Of a DNA stretch of 64,000 nt, positions 26,589 through 35,933 are shown piece after piece; within the stretch, counting starts at the first letter, position 1; each line of letters opens with the position of its first letter. The notes under the pieces are model-generated. The model was not told the origin of the DNA and searched no databases. It saw nothing but the letters and a program-made list of their open reading frames with translations. Position numbers and translations under genes: made by a program. Source of the DNA: Sphingorhabdus sp. Alg231-15 (GTDB taxonomy: Bacteria; Pseudomonadota; Alphaproteobacteria; Sphingomonadales; Sphingomonadaceae); NCBI RefSeq assembly GCF_900149705.1, contig NZ_LT703001.1:3466001-3530000 (forward strand), given 5' to 3'.

Positions 26589-27452
26589 TTATTTCGCCCT
26601 TACAGCATCAAACACATCAGCAAAGCTTGGCTGGTTTGCATGCTGCAGGCTGGTCCGCGCCGCTTCAATGACGAGCGGCTGTGGATGGCCGTGGAGGCTG
26701 GCGATGATCATCTGTTTGGCGACGTGGTAAATACTGGCATCGCTATCGATAACCGCGCGTGCCCGACCGGCCATTGGTCCGACCAGACCATAGGCCAGCA
26801 AGACACCCAGAAAGGTTCCAACAAGCGCCGAGCCAATCATGCCGCCCAATACTGTCGGCGGTTGATCGATTGATCCCATCACTTTGATGATGCCCAGAAC
26901 AGCAGCAACAATGCCCAATGCGGGCAGCGCATCAGCCAGCCCCTGAAGATTATCGGCGGGTGCTACGGCTTCATGATGATGTGTCTTGATCGATTGGTCC
27001 ATGACATCTTCAACCGCATGCGGGTCAAGCGTTCCGGAAGAAACAACGACAAGTCTGAGGCTGTCGGCAATGAGATGGACGAGCGTATCATCTTTCAAAA
27101 GCTTGGGATATTCGCTGAATATTGGCGACGCCTTTGGATCTTCAATATGCGGCTCCAGGGCAACTGGACCGTCGCTTTTGAGGATCTTTGTCAACTTCGA
27201 AACCAGTAATATACAGTCCATGAAGTCCTGTTTGGCGTAGTTTGGACCTTTAAACACTTTCCCAACGCCGCCCATCAGCGCTTTAAGCTGAGCACCGTTA
27301 TTCCCGATGATCAGTGATCCAACCGCAGCTCCTCCGATAATGCCCATTTCAACCGGCAGCGCAGCGACTACAACGCCAAGATCTCCGCCGGAAATCATGA
27401 AGACGCCGAACACCATGATCAGCAATACAACAATACCAATTCCAGCGAACAT
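26589..27452 (-). CDS. motA: Flagellar motor stator protein MotA
   Basis: 287 residues with four transmembrane segments. TM3 carries A-L-P-A-L-G-I-V-A-A-V-L-G-I-I-K-V-M and TM4 G-A-L/S-A-L-V-G-T-F-L-G-V-L-L-A-Y-G, the family's conserved core with both functional Pro residues. The cytoplasmic loop contacts FliG. It lies 131 bp after flgL and directly before motB. No sigma-28 site was found before it, so it may be read from the flgB promoter. Confidence 0.95.
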   Translation of the reverse strand: MFAGIGIVVLLIMVFGVFMISGGDLGVVVAALPVEMGIIGGAAVGSLIIGNNGAQLKALMGGVGKVFKGPNYAKQDFMDCILLVSKLTKILKSDGPVALEPHIEDPKASPIFSEYPKLLKDDTLVHLIADSLRLVVVSSGTLDPHAVEDVMDQSIKTHHHEAVAPADNLQGLADALPALGIVAAVLGIIKVMGSIDQPPTVLGGMIGSALVGTFLGVLLAYGLVGPMAGRARAVIDSDASIYHVAKQMIIASLHGHPQPLVIEAARTSLQHANQPSFADVFDAVRAK

Positions 27453-27583
27453 AAGTTTGGTTCCAATCCACAGGTCCGTTTAATTTTCGTTCATTCGCCG
27501 ATGGGGCGCGCAAACAATCTCATATTGATGAACGGATAAAAAACATCATGGTTAAGGGGCTGATAAAGGTGATTTTCGGACGC

Positions 27584-28435
27584 CTAGCCGATGAGCTGAA
27601 TAAGTGAAGTGTTGGCGGTCTGCGCGTAAAGCCGTTGCGCGGCCTCCAAATTGACCAACAGCGACTGAAACTGGGATATAGCTTCACCGATATCGGTATT
27701 TTCCAAGGCTGAACGGCGCTCCGTTGTGTTGAGTTTTGATTCCTGCAGTCTCAGCTCCTGCTCATCAAGACGATTGACGAGCACGCCCTGGACTCCGAGC
27801 AGTGAAGAAAAATGGTCAGTCAGCGACTTCGCTCGATCCAGCTGTTCCGCACGTTCGGCTTGTGTTCCGGTGCGTACGGCTGCGATCATATCGGTAAGTA
27901 TCTGGTCCAGATCCTCAGTAGCCCCACCGCCAATATCGATGTCTTGGGCAACAGCCTGCACCGTAGGTGTCGGTGTAACCAGAACGTTGGTATCAATGCG
28001 CATCTGTATCGGATCGCCAGAATGGAATAGCTGACCACCATAATTGTCTTTAACCTGGGTCAGCTGGTTGAATTGCTCCTGAAAGCTTGCCAATTCCAGA
28101 GCAATGACTTCACGGTCTTGCGGCGCGAGTGTTTCGTTGTTGGCGAGCACCATCAATTCCCTGATGCGGGTGGAACCGTTTGACATGGTATCGATCGTTG
28201 ATTCCGCCTGTTGCGCCAGAATCCGGGCGCGGCCGATATTGTTCGACCAGCTGTCTTCAATTGTCGATTGCCGGCTTATGCTTGATATTTCCAACCAGCT
28301 GGACGGCGCTTCGGACGGCCGGTTGAAGCTGATACCGGTTGCAATGGACTCCTGTTTTCGGGCGATGAGCTCCGACAGCTGGTTTTGTCTCTGAATGGCA
28401 TCTGCAGGCCTGGTACGATTGATTGATTCCATCAT
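27584..28435 (-). CDS. flgL: Flagellar hook-filament junction protein FlgL
   Basis: 283 residues. The N-terminal helix (S-R-K-Q-like Q-N-Q-L-S-E-L-I-A-R-K-Q-E-S-I-A-T-G) and the C-terminal coiled-coil helix (A-I-S-Q-F-Q-S-L-L-V-N-L-E-A-A-Q-R-L-Y-A-Q) match flagellin-like D0/D1 regions of FlgL. It caps the hook together with FlgK. Two adjacent ATG codons could be the start. It lies 21 bp after flgK on the minus strand. Confidence 0.9.
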   Translation of the reverse strand: MMESINRTRPADAIQRQNQLSELIARKQESIATGISFNRPSEAPSSWLEISSISRQSTIEDSWSNNIGRARILAQQAESTIDTMSNGSTRIRELMVLANNETLAPQDREVIALELASFQEQFNQLTQVKDNYGGQLFHSGDPIQMRIDTNVLVTPTPTVQAVAQDIDIGGGATEDLDQILTDMIAAVRTGTQAERAEQLDRAKSLTDHFSSLLGVQGVLVNRLDEQELRLQESKLNTTERRSALENTDIGEAISQFQSLLVNLEAAQRLYAQTANTSLIQLIG

Positions 28436-28456
28436 ATGTTCCTTCAGGGGCGCCGA

Positions 28457-29788
28457 TCAGAAGATAGCCAGAACGGACTGGATGGTTTCGCGCGCGACCT
28501 GGATGATCCGCGCTGATGCTTCATATGATTGTTGCAGCCGAATGAGGTCAGCGGCTTCCCGATCCAGATCAACAACCGAAACCCGGTCCCGCGCTTCCCG
28601 TGTTGCAATGTCAAATGCCGCCGCAGCATCGCTTTCGCTGCGCGCAGACAAAAGGTTTTGGGCCTGTCCAAGGACAAGGCCTTCATATTGCTGCTCGGTT
28701 CCGCCGGGTGTTCGCAGATCTACAAAAGCCAGAATATTGCCATTGGCAACGCCAACTGGCGACGCCAGCGCCAGATCATCGGTAGTGAGCCCCGTGGTCG
28801 ACAGGCTGGCGGCCGTTCCAGCATGGGATACCACTGCGGCTCCAGGGATTCCGGCATCGGTTCTGCCATTGGCCTGCCATCCGTTGAGTTCGGTAGCAAA
28901 CTGGACCGCCAAGCCATCGAGATTGGTTGAGACCGCAGAAATGTCGGATTGAGCGCGTTGGAGGCCGCCCAGCGTTCCGTTGGTCGGCGGCGGCTGAATT
29001 GCGCCGCCAACTTCAATATCAAATGCGCCGCCCGCATTTTCAACGAATGTAACCGGACTGACATTGTCAAAATCGACCAGGCTTGTCGCGCCTCGCGTGA
29101 TGTCAACCAACCCATTATCACCGAAACTGATCTCGACATCGAGTTTTTCGGTGATGACAGTCAGTGCAGCATCGCGCTGATCCAAAAGGGCGACTTGCTG
29201 GGACGTACCAGGCTGTGTGGGGCGCAATTTCTCGTTGACCTCGGCAAGTTCGGCCAATGCTGAGTTTAGTTCAGATACTTCTTGTGACGCAGCACCATTC
29301 ATCAAGGTCGTGGTGGCGGAAAGGTTCGATGCAGTCTGATTGAACCGGGCAACCGTATCTTCGATGTCACCGAGAAACTGACCGCGCAAGGCGGGTTCGA
29401 ACGGAACAGCAGAGAGCTCTTCAGCGCTGCCAAAAAGTTGCGTGAGTTGGCTGCCTATATCCGATTGATTATTGGCGAGCGCAATTTCGCCCTGATCGAG
29501 CCATTGCACCGTGATTTCGGTCCGGACCCGGTCGGCACCGGTTTGCCGGGTAGCGGATTCCATAAATTGATCGCTGGCGCGAACGAGGCCGTTTATGGCG
29601 ACGCCGCCGACACCGGTATAATTTCCATAGATTGGGTTGGTGCTGCCATAGATGGTGGTGTCACCGACATTTAACGACCGGCGCACATAGTCCGGGTTTT
29701 CCGCATTGGCGATGTTGGAGCCGACAACTTCCAGTGCACGGGAATTTACCTGCAAGGCGGAACGGCCAATTGACAACAGATCAGACAT
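28457..29788 (-). CDS. flgK: Flagellar hook-associated protein FlgK
   Basis: 443 residues, somewhat short for FlgK. The rod/hook N-terminal motif S-A-L-Q-V-N-S-R-A-L-E-V-V-G-S-N-I-A-N-A-x-x-x-x-Y is followed by the variable middle, and the C-terminus has the hook-associated helix D-R-E-A-A-D-L-I-R-L-Q-Q-S-Y-E-A-S-A-R-I. ATG 29788 overlaps the flgJ stop by eight bases. A six-residue longer frame to 29806 has no ribosome site. Confidence 0.93.
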   Translation of the reverse strand: MSDLLSIGRSALQVNSRALEVVGSNIANAENPDYVRRSLNVGDTTIYGSTNPIYGNYTGVGGVAINGLVRASDQFMESATRQTGADRVRTEITVQWLDQGEIALANNQSDIGSQLTQLFGSAEELSAVPFEPALRGQFLGDIEDTVARFNQTASNLSATTTLMNGAASQEVSELNSALAELAEVNEKLRPTQPGTSQQVALLDQRDAALTVITEKLDVEISFGDNGLVDITRGATSLVDFDNVSPVTFVENAGGAFDIEVGGAIQPPPTNGTLGGLQRAQSDISAVSTNLDGLAVQFATELNGWQANGRTDAGIPGAAVVSHAGTAASLSTTGLTTDDLALASPVGVANGNILAFVDLRTPGGTEQQYEGLVLGQAQNLLSARSESDAAAAFDIATREARDRVSVVDLDREAADLIRLQQSYEASARIIQVARETIQSVLAIF

Positions 29789-30098
29789 TATTCTTCTCCG
29801 TTTCATTGTTGTTCACATGACGGGTTAGCAACTCGGCAACGCCGAAAACGCCTTTGTCGGCCATGCTCTTGGCCAGCATGGAATCCTGCATGTCGCGGAA
29901 TTGCTCCGTGCCTTGACCATCAAACAAACCGTCGCCCAAAGAGGCGGTGCGCATGGTCGAAAGCATTTGCCGCACAAAGATGGCTTCGAAGTCAGCTGCC
30001 ATAGCTTCTGCTTCAGTTTTCGCCGCATTCGCCACGGGTTTCGGCGCATTTGCAGCTGAGGCGGCCAGAAGATTCCCTGTAGGATTAATGGTGCTCAT
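29781..30098 (-). CDS. flgJ: Rod-binding protein FlgJ, N-terminal domain only
   Basis: 105 residues. The rod-binding domain is recognisable by D-F-E-A-I-F-V-R-Q-M-L-S-T-M-R and F-R-D-M-Q-D-S-M-L-A-K-S-M-A. The muramidase half found in the about 310-residue enterobacterial protein is missing. A separate transglycosylase gene at 38751-39578 could supply that activity. Start ATG overlaps the flgI stop by four bases. Confidence 0.88.
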   Translation of the reverse strand: MSTINPTGNLLAASAANAPKPVANAAKTEAEAMAADFEAIFVRQMLSTMRTASLGDGLFDGQGTEQFRDMQDSMLAKSMADKGVFGVAELLTRHVNNNETEKNNV

Positions 30099-31219
30099 AT
30101 AATGATCAACTCCGCTTTCAGGGCTCCCGCCTGCTTCAATCCTTCGAGGATCGCTGTTAGATCAGACGGTGAAACGCCGATGGAATTAATAGTTTCGACA
30201 ATTTCAGATAAGGAAGCACGGCGACCAATTTCAAAGGCCGGGGCGCCATCATCTTCAAGAGCGATGTCACTATTTGGCTCAGTTGTGGTCCGTCCGCGGC
30301 TAAACGGAGCAGGTTGGACAACCGTCGGATTCTCCTCGACACGAACCGTAAGTTTTCCGTGTGTAACGGCTGCTGGACCAAGGCGGACCGCTCCGTTGAT
30401 CACGACGGTCCCGGTTCTTGCATTCACAATGATACGCGCACGGGCTTCCGCTGGTTTTACCATCAAATTCTCGATCTTGCCCATCAGCATAACGCGTTCC
30501 TGCGCGCCAATAGGGGCAGTGATGCGCACGGTGACCGCGTCTGCCGCAATCGCCTTGTCTGTTCCAATCGCTGCGTTAATCGCGTCCGCCACACGCAGAG
30601 ACGTCGTAAGATCGGCGTCTGACAGGTTGAAGCTCAGAAATGGCTCGCTTTCGAAACCCGTTGCGACGGTTCTTTCGATTGTTGCGCCGCCCGAGATGCG
30701 CCCCACCGAGGGGATGTTGACGGTGAGCCTAGATCCATCGGTTGCGGATATACCCAAGCCGCCGACGGCCAGATTGCCCTGCGCCATCGCGTAGATCTGT
30801 TGATCGGCACCATAAAGTGGCATCAGGATCAATGTACCGCCGCGCAGCGATTTGGCTTTACCAAGGGCAGAAACGGTGACGTCCATCCGCTGACCGGGTT
30901 TTGCAAAGGCGGGCATCTCGGCAGTGACCATGACCGCCGCCGCATTTTTGGTGGCGGGATTGACGCCTGGGGGCAGGGCGAGACCAAAACGACTGGTCAT
31001 GCCTTTCACACCCAATGTGGCATATTCCAGACTGTCATCGCCAGTACCGGCAAGTCCAACGACCACCCCATAGCCAACCAGCTGGTTGGTCCGCAGGCCA
31101 GCAAAGTGGCCGAGGTCTTTTATCCGCTCGGCCTGCGCTGGTTGCATTGCGATCAGCAATGTGATCACCACTGCGGCAAACGCATGAATGAAGCGGGTTA
31201 TTTTAGGAGATAGGGTCAT
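30095..31219 (-). CDS. flgI: Flagellar P-ring protein FlgI
   Basis: 374 residues, full length, with an N-terminal signal peptide (residues 1-31). The motif R-I-K-D-L-G-H-F-A-G-L-R-T-N-Q-L-V-G-Y-G-V-V-V-G-L-A-G-T-G-D is the family signature. The mature protein forms the P ring in the periplasm around the rod; its assembly needs FlgA. It lies between flgH and flgJ. Confidence 0.97.
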   Translation of the reverse strand: MTLSPKITRFIHAFAAVVITLLIAMQPAQAERIKDLGHFAGLRTNQLVGYGVVVGLAGTGDDSLEYATLGVKGMTSRFGLALPPGVNPATKNAAAVMVTAEMPAFAKPGQRMDVTVSALGKAKSLRGGTLILMPLYGADQQIYAMAQGNLAVGGLGISATDGSRLTVNIPSVGRISGGATIERTVATGFESEPFLSFNLSDADLTTSLRVADAINAAIGTDKAIAADAVTVRITAPIGAQERVMLMGKIENLMVKPAEARARIIVNARTGTVVINGAVRLGPAAVTHGKLTVRVEENPTVVQPAPFSRGRTTTEPNSDIALEDDGAPAFEIGRRASLSEIVETINSIGVSPSDLTAILEGLKQAGALKAELIII

Positions 31220-31240
31220 ATTGTCTTGCCTGATCGGGGA

Positions 31241-31927
31241 CTAAAAGGGGGAAACGAAAGAGAAGAATTTTTGCAGCCAGCCTTGCTTGCTTGCGGATGC
31301 AATTTCTCCGGTGCCACCATAGATGATGCGGGCGTTGGCAACCTTGGTAGAAGGGATCGTATTGTCGGAGGAAATATCGATCGCGCGAACAAGCCCGCTG
31401 AACTGCGTATGTTCGTCGCCGCGATTGAGCGATGTCAATTTTTGACCACGGACCAGCATGGTTCCGTTGGCGTAGCTTTCAACGACTGTCACGCTTACCT
31501 GTCCTTGCAGAGAATTGGACTGGGCGGCATTGCCGCTGCCGTTGAAATTTTGTGATCCACTGGACGCGACATCGCTGGGGGAGAATAACGAAAATAGACC
31601 TGTGGTTGGCGGTGTCAGCGAAATCCCACCATTGCGGTCTTTGGATGCACTGTTCGCTTTGGTTGCCCTGGTATCTTCGACGAGCAATATCGTAATGATA
31701 TCACCCTTTCTGCTGGCACGCATGCCGCTGGTCAAAGCGGCATAGCCAGAAGCTTGCTGGAAAATTGCGCCATTGGCAGCAGCGGGGGCAGGGGCTGCTA
31801 TGGGCTGCGCAACGGTCGCTGCAAAGCCTTGCTGAGCGTGGGTTCCGCCAGAACCGAGGCAGCCAATCAGCAAAAAAGGAGCCACCATGACTGGAAGAGT
31901 TGTCTTTGAAAAATGGGATATGCGCAT
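31241..31927 (-). CDS. flgH: Flagellar L-ring lipoprotein FlgH
   Basis: 228 residues. Lipobox L-I-G-C gives lipid-anchored Cys23. The mature part has G-D-I-I-T-I-L-L-V-E-D-T-R-A-T-K and L-V-R-G-Q-K-x-L, the FlgH hallmarks. It forms the outer-membrane L ring. Length is normal for the family. It lies 29 bp after flgG. Confidence 0.95.
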   Translation of the reverse strand: MRISHFSKTTLPVMVAPFLLIGCLGSGGTHAQQGFAATVAQPIAAPAPAAANGAIFQQASGYAALTSGMRASRKGDIITILLVEDTRATKANSASKDRNGGISLTPPTTGLFSLFSPSDVASSGSQNFNGSGNAAQSNSLQGQVSVTVVESYANGTMLVRGQKLTSLNRGDEHTQFSGLVRAIDISSDNTIPSTKVANARIIYGGTGEIASASKQGWLQKFFSFVSPF

Positions 31928-31956
31928 GATGCTGGTGCCTCTCGCTTTAATGTGGA

Positions 31957-32745
31957 TTAGATTTGCTGGTTGACGAATTGCAGCATTTCGTCAGTTGCCG
32001 AGATCATTTTGGAATTGACCTCATAGGCGCGCTGCGTCTCGATCATGTTGACCAGCTCTTCGACAATATTGACGTTGGACTGTTCCAGTGCCCCTTGGCG
32101 GATACTGCCAATCCCTTCTGTGCCTGCTTCACCAACCTGAGGCGGCCCACTGGCCGGTGTCTCGGAGAGTATATTGTTGCCAGCGGACAGCAGTCCGGCT
32201 GGATTGGTGAAATTGGCCAATTCGATCTGGCCAAGCTCACTTACGTCGGCTTGACCGGCGAGGTTTGCGGTAACCGTACCATTATTGCCAATGGTCAGGG
32301 AGGTGGCACCTTGCGGCACCTGGATCGCGGGTATCAGGGGCAGGCCATCGCTTGTGACCAGATTGCCTTCGGCGGTCAGATTGAAGTTGCCGGCACGCGT
32401 ATAACCGGTCGTGCCATCAGGCATCTCGACCTGGAAAAATCCAGAGCCTTCAATCGCCATATCAAGAGCATTTTCGCTATTTTGCAATGTGCCCTGGGTA
32501 CTGATTTTACCAATACCGGAGAGCTTGACGCCGGTTCCCAATTGCAGACCACTGGCAAAGCGGTTCTGGGCGTCAGACGGTGCGCCCGGTGTGACGACAT
32601 TCTGGTAAGCAAGCGTCTCAAAATCGGCGCGGTCGCGCTTAAATCCGGTGGTGTTCACGTTGGCCAGATTGTTCGCAATTACCCGCATCTTGGTATTTTG
32701 CGCATCCAGACCGGTGCGCGCGACTTGTAGGGCTGCATTGCTCAT
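31957..32745 (-). CDS. flgG: Distal rod protein FlgG
   Basis: 262 residues. The N-terminus S-N-A-A-L-Q-V-A-R-T-G-L-D-A-Q-N-T-K-M and L-A-N-V-N-T-T-G-F-K-R-x-R-A-D-F, and the C-terminal V-E-E-L-V-N-M-I-E-T-Q-R-A-Y-E-V-N-S-K, are classical. ATG 32745 follows AAGGAG; a start seven codons earlier lacks a site. It forms the distal rod. Confidence 0.96.
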   Translation of the reverse strand: MSNAALQVARTGLDAQNTKMRVIANNLANVNTTGFKRDRADFETLAYQNVVTPGAPSDAQNRFASGLQLGTGVKLSGIGKISTQGTLQNSENALDMAIEGSGFFQVEMPDGTTGYTRAGNFNLTAEGNLVTSDGLPLIPAIQVPQGATSLTIGNNGTVTANLAGQADVSELGQIELANFTNPAGLLSAGNNILSETPASGPPQVGEAGTEGIGSIRQGALEQSNVNIVEELVNMIETQRAYEVNSKMISATDEMLQFVNQQI

Positions 32746-32778
32746 TTCAAAATCTCCTTTGTGCAACTATTGCACTGG

Positions 32779-33525
32779 TTATCCTTGCGGCATGTTCATG
32801 ACGCTGGCGCTGCTTTCATCCAGATCATCGGCGGTGCGCAGCAATTTGGCCTGGGTTTCCCAGGCGCGGCTGGTTTCGATCATATCGACCAAGGCCGCAG
32901 TCATGTTGACATTGGATTCCTCAAGCGCACCAGAAATAACCCGGGCATTGTCATCAACCGGTAAGATGCCGTCATTGGCAGCACGAAACAGTGCGTCCGG
33001 GCCCTTCGAGATCGCGCTGCCGGTCATGCTGACTAGCTTGATCCGGTCGAGCTCCTGCGGCTGAGTTGGATCACCACCCTGCGGAACAAAGAACACCGTG
33101 CCATCGGCACCAATGTCTACGCGCTCCGCTGGCGGCATTGTGATCGGACCGCCTTCACCCATCACCGGAAAGCCATCACCAGTGACCATGGCGCCGGACG
33201 CGGCGATCCGAAAATCGCCGCGCCTGGAATAGGCTTCTTTGCCATCAGCAGCTTGCACTGCGATCATCGCGTCACCTTCCAGGGCAATGTCCAATGAACG
33301 GCCGGTTTGTGTTACCGATCCGGCGTTCATATCGGCCTGCATATCCCGTTCAACCGCCATTGCACGGCTGTCATGACCGGGACCGTTCAAATATTGAGCC
33401 TTGGCTGAAACCATGTCGGCTTTGAAACCGATAGTATTGGAATTCGCCATGTTATTGGCGATTGCCGTCTGTCGGTTCATCAACGATTTCATTGCGTTGA
33501 TGCTGGTATATGCAAGCTTATCCAT
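32779..33525 (-). CDS. flgF: Proximal rod protein FlgF
   Basis: 248 residues. It shares the rod/hook N-terminal helix (S-I-N-A-M-K-S-L-M-N-R-Q-T-A-I-A-N-N-M-A-N) and the C-terminal helix (A-A-L-V-D-M-I-E-T-S-R-A-W-E-T-Q) of the family. The position between flgE and flgG and the sequence favour FlgF. It lies 33 bp on either side from its neighbours. Confidence 0.92.
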   Translation of the reverse strand: MDKLAYTSINAMKSLMNRQTAIANNMANSNTIGFKADMVSAKAQYLNGPGHDSRAMAVERDMQADMNAGSVTQTGRSLDIALEGDAMIAVQAADGKEAYSRRGDFRIAASGAMVTGDGFPVMGEGGPITMPPAERVDIGADGTVFFVPQGGDPTQPQELDRIKLVSMTGSAISKGPDALFRAANDGILPVDDNARVISGALEESNVNMTAALVDMIETSRAWETQAKLLRTADDLDESSASVMNMPQG

Positions 33526-33558
33526 AGACTATTCCTGGAATGAAATGACCGTCAGATC

Positions 33559-34389
33559 CTAGACCTGAAGGTTGATCACGGTCTGGCTAAGGGTATTGGC
33601 GGTCTCGATTGCCTGGGCATTGGCCTGGAAGTTACGCTGAGCAGCGATAAGCGACACCAGCTCTTCGGTAATGTCGACATTGGCTAGCTCGAGAGAACCA
33701 GAGCGAACCTGTCCAAGCGGACCATTGGCGGCCTGATTAACTTGCGCGGGACCGGAATCACCAGTGGCTTGCCAGTGGGCATCGCCAACCGGACGCAACC
33801 CTTCAATCGCAGTGAAACTGGCCATTGCCATCGCACCGATATTGATCTGGTTGCCGTTGGAAAATGTCGCGCTGACCACGCCTTCGCCATTAATCGCAAT
33901 GTTGGTCAGCAAGGCAGCTGGATCGCCGGGATCGACATCGGGCAATATGAAGTCAAACATATCAGCGACGTTGGTCGAGGTTGCCACGCCATTGGCATCA
34001 ACTGGTAATAGCTGTGCTTTCGCGCCAGTGGTGTCGACGACTTCACGATCCACATTGACCGAGAAAGATCCGTTCCGGGTAAATGTCAGATCCTGTCGCG
34101 GGGGCTGGCCGCGTACGGAGAAAAAGCCGTCACCCGCGATTGCCAGATCCAGCGTTTTGTCGGTCGCCTGCAATGTGCCTTGGGTGAATTGCTGGGTGAT
34201 GCCGCTCAACCGAACGCCCTGGCCAGCCACAGTTTTGGTGGTCTGGGTAGGCGCGGCGGCAAACAGATCGCCAAACTGTGCCCGACTTTTCTTGAAGCCG
34301 GTCGAGTTGGTGTTGGCGACATTGTTTGAAATCACGTTCAAGTCAGTCTGCGCGGCTTTCAAACCGCTGAGGGATGTAAAGAAAGACAT
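33559..34389 (-). CDS. flgE: Flagellar hook protein FlgE, unusually short
   Basis: 276 residues, against about 400 or more in most FlgE. The N-terminal S-F-F-T-S-L-S-G-L-K-A-A-Q-T-D-L-N-V-I-S-N-N-V-A-N-T-N-S-T-G-F and the C-terminal N-V-D-I-T-E-E-L-V-S-L-I-A-A-Q-R-N-F-Q-A-N-A are intact, so the polymerising D0/D1 core is complete and the variable outer domain is mostly gone. Position between flgD and flgF supports hook rather than rod identity. Confidence 0.88.
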   Translation of the reverse strand: MSFFTSLSGLKAAQTDLNVISNNVANTNSTGFKKSRAQFGDLFAAAPTQTTKTVAGQGVRLSGITQQFTQGTLQATDKTLDLAIAGDGFFSVRGQPPRQDLTFTRNGSFSVNVDREVVDTTGAKAQLLPVDANGVATSTNVADMFDFILPDVDPGDPAALLTNIAINGEGVVSATFSNGNQINIGAMAMASFTAIEGLRPVGDAHWQATGDSGPAQVNQAANGPLGQVRSGSLELANVDITEELVSLIAAQRNFQANAQAIETANTLSQTVINLQV

Positions 34390-34421
34390 TACTTCTTCTC
34401 CTGTTGTAAATTAGGGGGCAC

Positions 34422-35090
34422 CTATCCGATGCGCATCGCTTCTGATGGCAGGACGTTACCGATAGGTGTTACAAGTATGGGTGAGCTGTTGGCGCCGGAC
34501 GCCTTGACTGAAGCCACGGGAACCCAGGTTGCCAGGTCAGAAACGGAACCGCCGTTCACGCGAACCCGCAATCGTCCATGGTCCTGCGCTTCGCCAGCTG
34601 CATTTTTGCTGTCGAAGTTGAATTGTATCGGACCTGCTTCCTGAGCACCAAGTTCGGCAAACATCACAATTTCACCAGCGTCATTGAGCAAGTCGATGGA
34701 GAGATTCTCGGTCGGCTGATTGAGTGTGAACTCACCCGTATATTCGCCGTCCTTGCTTGCGACGGCAAAGTTGCCAGGAACCAAAATCGAGTGACCGATC
34801 CATTCCTTTGCATCGGATAGACGATTATCGCCCAGCATCGCGGCAATGTCGGTAAGGGACTGGTTCATCTCGGAAATACCGGCCACACTCGAAAACTGTG
34901 CAAGCTGTGCAACCATTGCCTGATTGTCGAGAGGATCAAACGGATCCTGAAATTTCAACTGGGTCGTCATCAATCGCAGGAATGAATCCTGATCCAGAGT
35001 GTCATCACCCTTTGCATTGGCCGGTTGCGCGGCGGCAAGGCCGGCAATGTTCGGTGTTGAATTTTCAAAAACTTGTGGTGCAATTTCCAT
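34422..35090 (-). CDS. flgD: Hook-capping protein FlgD
   Basis: 222 residues. The N-terminal Q-D-S-F-L-R-L-M-T-T-Q-L-K-F-Q-D-P-F-D-P-L-D-N motif marks FlgD, followed by a Fn3-like hook-cap domain (G-E-F-T-L-N-Q-P...). FlgD forms the temporary scaffold for hook assembly. It overlaps flgC by one base (TAATG). Confidence 0.95.
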   Translation of the reverse strand: MEIAPQVFENSTPNIAGLAAAQPANAKGDDTLDQDSFLRLMTTQLKFQDPFDPLDNQAMVAQLAQFSSVAGISEMNQSLTDIAAMLGDNRLSDAKEWIGHSILVPGNFAVASKDGEYTGEFTLNQPTENLSIDLLNDAGEIVMFAELGAQEAGPIQFNFDSKNAAGEAQDHGRLRVRVNGGSVSDLATWVPVASVKASGANSSPILVTPIGNVLPSEAMRIG

Positions 35091-35488
35091 TATTGGTTCC
35101 TTACCGTTTCTAGAATGAGTGATTTTGCGGTCTGTAAAACTTGTACGTTATTCTTGTAGTTTCGCGCGGTCTCGAGCATGTCGATCATCTCCGCCGTCTC
35201 ATCGACAGCGGCCTCCCAGACATAGCCTTCCTTGTCCGCGATGGGATTGGACGGGTCGTAGCGCTTTTGTGGTTCCGCATCGGTTTGAACCACGCGTTCG
35301 ACATCGATGGTCGCCATATTTTCTTCCATGACGGAGCGGAAAACCGGCCGCATGGCACGATAAGCTTCGTCCTTGCTGGCATAGTCTGTGCGCGCATTGG
35401 CAAGATTGGATGCGGTTGTATTGAGACGCACCATCTGTGCGGACATGGCCCGGCTGGCGACGTCAAAGACGTTCATGGAACCGCTCAT
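35090..35488 (-). CDS. flgC: Proximal rod protein FlgC
   Basis: 132 residues. The N-terminal V-A-S-R-A-M-S-A-Q-M-V-R-L-N-T-T-A-S-N-L-A-N-A and the C-terminal E-M-I-D-M-L-E-T-A-R-N-Y-K-N-N-V-Q-V-L helix are family-typical. The mid-region Y-D-P-S-N-P-x-A-D-x-x-G-Y-V is the FlgC-specific block. It starts two bases after flgB ends. Confidence 0.95.
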   Translation of the reverse strand: MSGSMNVFDVASRAMSAQMVRLNTTASNLANARTDYASKDEAYRAMRPVFRSVMEENMATIDVERVVQTDAEPQKRYDPSNPIADKEGYVWEAAVDETAEMIDMLETARNYKNNVQVLQTAKSLILETVRNQ

Positions 35489-35490
35489 CT

Positions 35491-35844
35491 CTATTCTCCT
35501 TTTAATGCGCGTTTCATCGACGCCACTTGTCCGTTCAGAAAGGACAGGGTGGTGCGATATTGAATGGCGTTTTCGGCAAACAGCGTTTGCTCGACCGACA
35601 GTTCGACTGTGTTGCCATCAAGCGAGGGTTGCAGAGGCACACGAAAACCCGTGTGATCGTTCATCGCCGTGTCAATGGAGCTGCCATTTTGCGCTTGCTG
35701 CATCGCGCGATCGAAATCGAGATCCTTAGCCTTGTAACCAGGCGTGGATGCATTCGCGATATTGGATGCAAGCATATTCAGACGCTGTGAACGCAACTGT
35801 AGCGCTCCACCGTTTAATGCAAATATCTGATCCAAACTGGGCAT
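35491..35844 (-). CDS. flgB: Proximal rod protein FlgB
   Basis: 117 residues. R-L-N-M-L-A-S-N-I-A-N-A-S-T-P-G-Y-K-A-K-D-L-D-F is the FlgB signature. ATG 35844 has AGGACG upstream; a longer frame to 35958 would run over the sigma-54 promoter and is excluded. It is the first gene of the thirteen-gene flg-mot operon. Confidence 0.95.
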   Translation of the reverse strand: MPSLDQIFALNGGALQLRSQRLNMLASNIANASTPGYKAKDLDFDRAMQQAQNGSSIDTAMNDHTGFRVPLQPSLDGNTVELSVEQTLFAENAIQYRTTLSFLNGQVASMKRALKGE

Positions 35845-35933
35845 CGAATTTACGTCCTGTCTTAATTGTCCGGTTTGATAACCGTAACTTTGGCATGAGA
35901 AATACCGGGCTTGGTAATCTCGAACAGTACTTC

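Noticed and set aside
31963-32730. 255-codon plus-strand frame opposite flgG
   Set aside because: It lies fully antisense to an unmistakable flgG and shows no domain of its own.
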